From Proteobacteria bacterium UBA6920 (GTDB taxonomy: Bacteria > Pseudomonadota > Gammaproteobacteria > SG8-11), in the NCBI GenBank assembly GCA_002448875.1, contig DKAS01000143.1, positions 4,928 through 15,570 on the forward strand: a stretch of DNA of 10,643 bases, in the 5' to 3' direction. The notes under the pieces were generated by a model. The model saw only the letters and a program-made list of their open reading frames with translations, was not told the DNA's origin and made no database searches. Made by a program: the position numbers and the translations under genes. Shown here piece by piece: positions 6,383-10,643 of the stretch (the stretch's first letter is position 1; each line of letters starts with the position of its first letter).

Positions 6383-8575
6383 TCAGGGTATGGCCTGCAG
6401 GCTGGTGGCGATGCCGGAAAATTTTTTCAATTCCGCGGCGCGGCCAGTCACGGTATCGATACGCACCAGGGTGCTGGTTACGGACGTATAGTCACCCCGA
6501 ATTCCGTATAAGGTATCGGTGGCGGCAACATAGGCCAGTCCCCGCAGATAATTAAATCCGGTGGCGCCGATGGGGACGGAGCGCAGGGTGGCGGCATCGA
6601 AGTAGTGCAGATAGCTTGTCAACATGTCGACGAAGTACATGCGCCCATGATTAGCATCAAACGCCATGCCACCGACCAGGCTGTTGGCGGAGAATCGCCC
6701 GCGCCCGACCGCTGTGCCCCGCTGGCGATCCAGAGTCACCAGGGTATCCGTGAGATAGTCCACGGCGTAGAGCGTGTGGGTGGCGGTGTCATAGCCGAGA
6801 TTATTGATCGAGCGAAAACCATAGCTGCCGCTGCTGGTGAAGTAGGTGCCCTTGTCGATGTTGTAGTGCAGCAGATTTCCCGTGGCGGGATTCAATCCCA
6901 CCATGGCGAGTGGGCCGTCGTACGCCATATTTCCGGGAAATTGCGCCGGCAGGGTGACGGTTTGCGTGAGCCCGGGGGTGGCGGTGTCCACCACTGCCAG
7001 TGATTTTGTGTCGATCAGATAGGCGTAGAGTATGCCGGTGAAAGCAGCGAAGTTCAGTTTTACCGGACCGGTGACCGGAATGAATCCCAAGGGCGTCAGG
7101 CCGGCGCTGGCGGGATCGATGCTGACCAGCTGGCCCGCTTGCGTGAAACCGAACAGGGTCTTGTCGTTGCTGTTGTAGGTGAGGGTTTGCACCACGTGTT
7201 CGGCGGCAAAGTTTCCGCGCGAGGAGATCTCGCCTGTGGCGGTGTCGATGGTGATCAAAGCGTTGCGGCCAGCGTCGATGCCATACAATACACCGGCGTC
7301 GACGTCGAGGGTGATATCGGCGATGGCCTTTGCGCCCAGGTCGAATGTTTTGCGTGTGGCGAACATGCCGCCACTCGAACCGGCATTCGTCTCAATAATC
7401 AAGAGAGTGTTGCTGTCGGTGCGTAGATCGTAGTTGATCACATAAAAGCGCTTCGTATCGGAGTCGTAGGCGATGTGCAGCCTTTGGTCGGAGTTCAATG
7501 GCGGATTAAAGGGGCCGATCACCGTGGTGTCGCCGGATGCCGGGTCGATGCGTAATAATCGGGTGTTCGAGTTTTCCACCCCGTAAAGTTTCCCGCTTTC
7601 CGCATCCAGCGCCAGGCCGTCGATCTGTCGCAGGATCATGCCGCCAACCGCGGTTTGCGTGCCTTCGTTCACGTCGATGCGCACCAATTGATGGGTTTCA
7701 TCCGCGAAGGAATAAAGACAATGGCAGCGGGGATCCCAGGCCAGGCCGTGCAGTTGTTTATAGCCCACCAGAGACACGGGCTGCGCCGCGCCGGTGGCGC
7801 GATCAATCAGCAACAACTGGTGGCTGTTGGCGTCCACACCGTAAAGGTGCTGTGCCTGTGGGTCATAGGCCAGGCCGGTGATCAAGTAGGTGCCGACTGT
7901 GTCAGCCAGGGGACCGATGGTGGTTGTGGTAAAGGTATCCAGGGTAGTGCTTTGTAGTTCACCACTGCCGCCGACGCGATAAAGCAGCTTGGCGTCTGCG
8001 TCAATGGCCAGGTCGTCGCGGTTTATGTCACTGCTCAAGGACGTTTCCAGGCCTGTCTTGCTGTCGATTTGCACCAGGCTCCCGCCGTCGGTCGCCAGCA
8101 GGCGATCGTATACGGGATCGTAAGCCATGCCGTAGTGTTGGTGATAAGGGTTGAACACGGCGTTCAACGCTCCCACCACGTATCGTTGACCCGTGGTGGG
8201 ATCGATGCGCACCAGCGATTGCGTCACGTGGTCCAGGCCATAGAGGGTATTGCTGCGGGTATCAAAAGCCAGCCGTTCTATATAATCCTCTGGCGCGGGG
8301 CGGGAGCCTACATCGCTGAGGCTCAGGTCTTTGAGGTCTATGCGCTGCAAGCCCTGGTCGATGATGCCCACGATCAGCCTGCCCGGGTCATTATTTGCAG
8401 GCAGGCCTGGGGGATTCGACGGGTCCGGCGTGCGCGCACCCGGCACCTCGGGATTCTGCGGGGGAGGGGGTGTCGAGTCGCTGCCACTTCCGTTGTCGCA
8501 TCCTGCCAGCAGGCTGAAGCAAATGCATATACCCTGTATCCAGACCCGACGGCACGCTGTGCTACTGTTCAACAT
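6383..8575 (-). CDS. Lipoprotein with about 14 beta-propeller repeats
   Basis: This encodes 730 residues. The ATG at 8575 is chosen because it puts a compact signal peptide (Arg9, Arg10, a hydrophobic core, lipobox 'LLAGC' with lipidated Cys26) at the N-terminus; a TTG at 8638 would add 21 residues. Residues 27-65 are a Gly/Ser/Pro-rich linker. From about 66 to the end, a 42-50-residue unit recurs, for example 'GLAYDPQAQHLYGVD' then 'LLLIDRATG'. I count 14 full units plus a first half-unit that could close the ring with the last strand, so two seven-bladed propellers of YVTN/NHL-like type are likely. Asp27 follows the lipid Cys; in E. coli this holds lipoproteins in the inner membrane. No catalytic motif is seen. 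The likely role is binding or scaffolding in the periplasm. It is divergent from the type VI genes; a functional link is unproven. Confidence 0.85.
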   Translation of the reverse strand: MLNSSTACRRVWIQGICICFSLLAGCDNGSGSDSTPPPPQNPEVPGARTPDPSNPPGLPANNDPGRLIVGIIDQGLQRIDLKDLSLSDVGSRPAPEDYIERLAFDTRSNTLYGLDHVTQSLVRIDPTTGQRYVVGALNAVFNPYHQHYGMAYDPVYDRLLATDGGSLVQIDSKTGLETSLSSDINRDDLAIDADAKLLYRVGGSGELQSTTLDTFTTTTIGPLADTVGTYLITGLAYDPQAQHLYGVDANSHQLLLIDRATGAAQPVSLVGYKQLHGLAWDPRCHCLYSFADETHQLVRIDVNEGTQTAVGGMILRQIDGLALDAESGKLYGVENSNTRLLRIDPASGDTTVIGPFNPPLNSDQRLHIAYDSDTKRFYVINYDLRTDSNTLLIIETNAGSSGGMFATRKTFDLGAKAIADITLDVDAGVLYGIDAGRNALITIDTATGEISSRGNFAAEHVVQTLTYNSNDKTLFGFTQAGQLVSIDPASAGLTPLGFIPVTGPVKLNFAAFTGILYAYLIDTKSLAVVDTATPGLTQTVTLPAQFPGNMAYDGPLAMVGLNPATGNLLHYNIDKGTYFTSSGSYGFRSINNLGYDTATHTLYAVDYLTDTLVTLDRQRGTAVGRGRFSANSLVGGMAFDANHGRMYFVDMLTSYLHYFDAATLRSVPIGATGFNYLRGLAYVAATDTLYGIRGDYTSVTSTLVRIDTVTGRAAELKKFSGIATSLQAIP

Positions 8576-8578
8576 AAC

Positions 8579-8590
8579 AACAAATTTGTT
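8579..8590. repeat. 12-bp palindrome at the propeller gene start
   Basis: AACAAATTTGTT is a perfect palindrome whose near edge is 3 bases upstream of the ATG at 8575 (minus strand). It lies between AGGA and the start codon, so it could be an operator or a small hairpin affecting translation. Confidence 0.5.
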
Positions 8591-8787
8591 CCTGTATTCG
8601 CTCACTGCCGCGTATCTTACACAATGACCACCCGCCAAGCCAAAGAAAAGTCAGGCGCCTCCTGCTGGAAATAGAGGGGTGGGTGGGTGTCCCGGCTTTT
8701 GCCAGCTTTGTTGGAAACGCCGGTGCCGGCGCAAATATTCCCTGGTTGCTGACAAATATTGTGTACGCTGTGCCCCGATTGTTTTTT

Positions 8788-8801
8788 ATTACAGTTGTAA
8801 T
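8788..8801. repeat. ATTACA/TGTAAT inverted repeat
   Basis: A 6-bp inverted repeat with a 2-base centre in the AT-rich divergent region. It shares TTACAGTT with 8897-8904. It is a possible regulator half-site pair; the protein is unknown. Confidence 0.4.
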
Positions 8802-8885
8802 CTTTCTTATCAGCGTAAACATGTATACAAAAGTCGTTTTTTCTTCGGGAAAAATAGCTTTTTTCTTGCGCACTCAAGCTTAACT

Positions 8886-8961
8886 TTACATTAGCGTTAC
8901 AGTTAGTGCTGGACGTTGTGCGTCACATGGGCTAGATTTGTTGCAACATGGAATCTGTAAC
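8886..8961. repeat. TTACA/TGTAA motif cluster before tssJ
   Basis: TTACATTA (8886-8893) and TTACAGTTA (8897-8905) are in direct order exactly 11 bp apart, about one helical turn. CTGTAAC (8955-8961) is the reverse complement of GTTACAG (8896-8902). Between them lies the palindrome TGTTGCAACA (8939-8948). The placement suggests an operator region for the type VI genes or the divergent lipoprotein, by inference only. Confidence 0.35.
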
Positions 8962-8987
8962 TGATAAATGGATGTGTCAGTTAAGTT

Positions 8988-9701
8988 ATGTGGAACGGAT
9001 ACCGCCGCGCTATATTTAAGGACGACTCGTCAGTAACCGGTGCCAGGAACCGGCTACATCACGACGGCGCGTTGAGTGATCGGGGTATCTTAGATACCCC
9101 GAAAAGCTCAACTCCCCAACACTCCCCCAGCTTATCCAGTCAGACCCCCGGTAGTTACCGGTGTTGGCATCATTGCGCGTGCCTGGCACTGAGTCTGCTG
9201 CTGACAGCCTGCGCTGGTGCGCCGGCCATCGTGCAGGGCAAGGTCAAGGACGGCATCTATCTGCGCATCGACGCCTCGCCGCAACTCAATCGCTATCGCG
9301 AACAGCCGCACGCCATGGTGCTGGCGGTGTATCAACTTGCCGATGCCACCGCCTTGCGGTCGCTGCTGGCCCAACCCGACGGCCTGGACAAGCTGCTGGC
9401 GGCGGAAAAATTCGACGGCAGCGTGCAGGGGCAGCGGCAATTGACCGTGCAGCCCGGCGACCACAGCGTCATCAAAATGGATCGCCTGGAAAACGCCGCG
9501 GTGTTCGCCGTGGTCGCCGGTTACTACGAGCGCGGCAGCAGTGAACGCCTGTGCCGCTTGTACAGCCTGCAGCTATTGAGCGAGCCGCAGCCGTTCTGGC
9601 AACCGCAGCACGAACCGCATCTGCTGATCGAAATCTATCTCGACGCCGATGGCATCATTACGCCGCCGGCGGCGAAGACGGCAAACGCCGCGGCGGGTTG
9701 A
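8988..9701 (+). CDS. tssJ: Type VI secretion outer-membrane lipoprotein TssJ, start uncertain
   Basis: The open frame from ATG 8988 has 237 codons. The recognisable protein begins with the signal peptide core 'LALSLLLTAC' and lipidated Cys75; +2 is Ala, fitting outer-membrane sorting. The mature 163 residues match the TssJ/SciN/VasD pattern: 'VKDGIYLRIDASPQLN', 'AMVLAVYQLAD', 'LTVQPGDHSVIKMD' and 'AAVFAVVAGYYERG'. TssJ is known to bind TssM in the periplasm as part of the TssJLM membrane complex. tssK starts 32 bases downstream, the usual order. The start is odd. The only ATG gives a 74-residue leader with rare codons (ATA, AGG, CTA, TTA) before the Cys; the alternative TTG at 9072 lies inside a strong stem and has no ribosome site. 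A start near 9160, expected for a normal signal peptide, has no suitable codon in frame. Gene identity is strong, its 5' end is not. Confidence 0.82.
   Translation: MWNGYRRAIFKDDSSVTGARNRLHHDGALSDRGILDTPKSSTPQHSPSLSSQTPGSYRCWHHCACLALSLLLTACAGAPAIVQGKVKDGIYLRIDASPQLNRYREQPHAMVLAVYQLADATALRSLLAQPDGLDKLLAAEKFDGSVQGQRQLTVQPGDHSVIKMDRLENAAVFAVVAGYYERGSSERLCRLYSLQLLSEPQPFWQPQHEPHLLIEIYLDADGIITPPAAKTANAAAG
9071..9112 (+). repeat. Strong palindromic stem in the tssJ leader
   Basis: TCGGGGTATCT (9080-9090) and AGATACCCCGA (9092-9102) are perfect reverse complements around a single T, making a 23-bp palindrome. Outside it, GTTGAG (9071-9076) pairs with CTCAAC (9107-9112) across a small internal loop (3 versus 4 bases). 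No T run follows, so it is not a simple terminator. It overlaps the TTG codon at 9072, the only alternative start of tssJ before the signal peptide. Confidence 0.75.
9148..9161 (+). repeat. CCGGTA/TACCGG inverted repeat
   Basis: A 6-bp inverted repeat with GT centre lies just before the tssJ signal-peptide codons. GTTACCGGTG (9154-9163) nearly repeats GTAACCGGTG (9033-9042), and CCGGT (9037-9041) can also pair with ACCGG (9049-9053). Together with the 9071-9112 stem, the leader holds three inverted repeats in about 130 bases. Confidence 0.5.
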
Positions 9702-9733
9702 AGCATAGCAACCCACATAACCAAGGGGGCAGG

Positions 9734-10643
9734 GTGAAGGCTATCTACTGGCATGAAGGGCAGTTCGTCCAGCCACAGCATTTTCAGCTGCAGGATCGCT
9801 ATCAGCGGGATTATGCCTATCGTTTCTTCACCTTGGGCGGGCCGCCGCCGTGGGGCGTAAAGCAGATGGCGCTGGCCGAGGGAGCGTTGCGCAATCGAGT
9901 GGTCGAAGTGGAAAGCTGCGAGCTGTTGTTTCCTGATGGCAGCTGGGTGGTGTATCCGGGCAATGCCCAGGTGGCGCCGCGCCGCTTGCCGGCGGCCGCG
10001 GGCGATAGCGACGAGGTTCTGGATCTCTACCTGGCCCTGCGCCGCCAGCCACGGGAAGGGGCGGCGGCGCAAGTTGATATGGAAGACTCGGCGGAGGGTG
10101 AATCTCCAGTGAACCGCTTCCGCGTGGTTTCCACCCCCCAGGTAGACAGCTACGGCGACAGCGGCAACGCCGATGTGCAGGAATTGCAATTGCAGCTGCA
10201 GATCGTGCTGGCATCGGAGCTGGCGGCGTACGCGCATTGCGATGTATTGCAATTTGCCCGCCTGCGTCAGCAGCAGGGGCAACTGGTGGCTGAGGCGGAC
10301 TACCTGCCACCGGCGCTGGGTCTGCAGGGAGTGCCCGGCGGGGAACGGTTGCTGCGCAATATCATCGACATGTTGTCCGCTCGCAGTGGAGATTTTGCCG
10401 CTGCCGTGGCCAACCGGCGCTACCTGCCAACGGTCGACTACGACATGCTCAGTGGCTTGGCTACGCTGCTGGCGGTGCAACGCGCCCTTGCCGCCTGCGG
10501 GCATCTGGGTGACGGGCGGCGGGGTTCGCCCTGGGAACTCTACGGCCTGTTGCGGCAACTGGTGTCCGAGTTGGGGGCGCTGGCGGGCTTGCAGCCGACC
10601 GCCGATGACGAACCGGGAAAATGGCGCGCCGATTACCGGCACG
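9734..10643 (+). CDS. tssK: Type VI secretion baseplate protein TssK, N-terminal part
   Basis: The frame starts with GTG at 9734 after an AAGGGGG ribosome site (9723-9729) and stays open for 303 codons to the right edge. Full-length TssK is about 445 residues, so roughly two thirds are present. The N-terminus 'IYWHEGQFVQPQHFQLQDRY' region (residues 4-23) carries the TssK signature, in which W-x-E-G and PQHFQ are near-invariant. Later segments such as 'NRFRVVSTPQVDSYGD' and 'LQGVPGGERLLRNIIDML' also fit. TssK is known to form trimers that join the TssEFG baseplate to the TssJLM membrane complex and receptor-binding-like domains to TssL/TssM. It follows tssJ by 32 bases and is probably co-transcribed; tssL is expected just beyond the window. 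No defect is seen. Confidence 0.92.
   Translation, partial: MKAIYWHEGQFVQPQHFQLQDRYQRDYAYRFFTLGGPPPWGVKQMALAEGALRNRVVEVESCELLFPDGSWVVYPGNAQVAPRRLPAAAGDSDEVLDLYLALRRQPREGAAAQVDMEDSAEGESPVNRFRVVSTPQVDSYGDSGNADVQELQLQLQIVLASELAAYAHCDVLQFARLRQQQGQLVAEADYLPPALGLQGVPGGERLLRNIIDMLSARSGDFAAAVANRRYLPTVDYDMLSGLATLLAVQRALAACGHLGDGRRGSPWELYGLLRQLVSELGALAGLQPTADDEPGKWRADYRH

Larger units (their letters stand above)
8576..8987. other. AT-rich divergent intergenic region with many short repeats
   Basis: This lies between the starts of the propeller gene and the tssJ frame. It holds a 12-bp palindrome next to the propeller start (8579-8590), two CAAATATT copies 21 bp apart (8732-8739, 8753-8760), ATTACA-GT-TGTAAT (8788-8801), a weak UUCG-loop stem (8836-8855) with T6 after it (8859-8864), TTACA repeats at 8886 and 8897, CTGTAAC (8955-8961) and the palindrome TGTTGCAACA (8939-8948). 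A hydrophobic 66-codon open frame (8683-8883, GTG start) lacks support. Promoters for both neighbours should lie here, but no clear -35/-10 pair could be fixed. Confidence 0.6.

Noticed and set aside
6360..6385. Inverted repeat TGACCGG/CCGGTCA as a terminator of the propeller gene
   Set aside because: It overlaps the stop codon and has no T run on the minus strand after the stem.
8675..8690. G-quadruplex-like run (GGGG T GGG T GGG)
   Set aside because: Only three G tracts are present; the fourth needed for an intramolecular quadruplex is missing.
8683..8883. Hydrophobic 66-codon frame on the plus strand
   Set aside because: GTG start without a ribosome site, in AT-rich DNA whose T runs naturally give Phe/Val/Ile; it overlaps the expected divergent promoters.
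9184..9199. Sigma-54-like promoter (GG-N10-GC, TGGCAC...TGCT)
   Set aside because: It falls inside the codons for the TssJ signal peptide, so a transcript from it would lack a start; the -12 half is also weak.
9635..10642. Antisense open frame (335 codons) across tssK
   Set aside because: The plus-strand frame, with GTG start and TssK signature, explains the region; the antisense frame is a shadow.

Overview
The window looks like a piece of a GC-rich gammaproteobacterial chromosome. The basis is the close resemblance of one gene to enterobacterial yrfG, the MtrA/MtrB-type electron-transfer pair, and a tssJ-tssK pair. The species cannot be named from the sequence. It reads as a junction between several independent gene groups, not one operon.

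Positions 1-3223 (+) hold an extracellular electron-transfer module. It consists of the C-terminal end of a DmsE/MtrA-family decaheme cytochrome, a complete 691-aa MtrB/PioB-type outer-membrane porin, and a secreted diheme c-type cytochrome. The diheme protein carries its heme domains on an Ala/Pro/Glu linker made of six perfect-length 24-bp repeats. The likely electron route is between the periplasmic diheme carrier, the decaheme wire and the porin sheath. The direction (iron oxidation or metal/DMSO reduction) cannot be told from this window. No MtrC-like outer cytochrome is visible; one could lie upstream of the left edge.

Positions 3224-5923 (+) hold three separate single-gene units: a YrfG-type GMP/IMP nucleotidase, an exported DsrE-like protein ending in a textbook intrinsic terminator (5059-5088), and a membrane-anchored PlsC-superfamily acyltransferase with an HX4E instead of HX4D motif. 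A 459-bp gap follows, holding a possible 68-aa minus-strand gene.

Positions 6383-8575 (-) encode a 730-aa lipoprotein built from about 14 beta-propeller repeats, probably two seven-bladed propellers. It is transcribed away from a type VI secretion locus whose first two genes, tssJ and tssK, start at the right side; tssK runs off the edge. The 400-500 bp between the lipoprotein and tssJ is AT-rich and full of short repeats and palindromes. It includes a 23-bp perfect palindrome inside a longer stem (9071-9112), which sits exactly where the tssJ start should be. The tssJ reading frame has no convincing start codon, so this leader is the most puzzling part of the window. I did not find a clearly new multi-gene system; the best leads are the repeat-linker cytochrome, the exported DsrE-like protein, the double-propeller lipoprotein and the structured tssJ leader.
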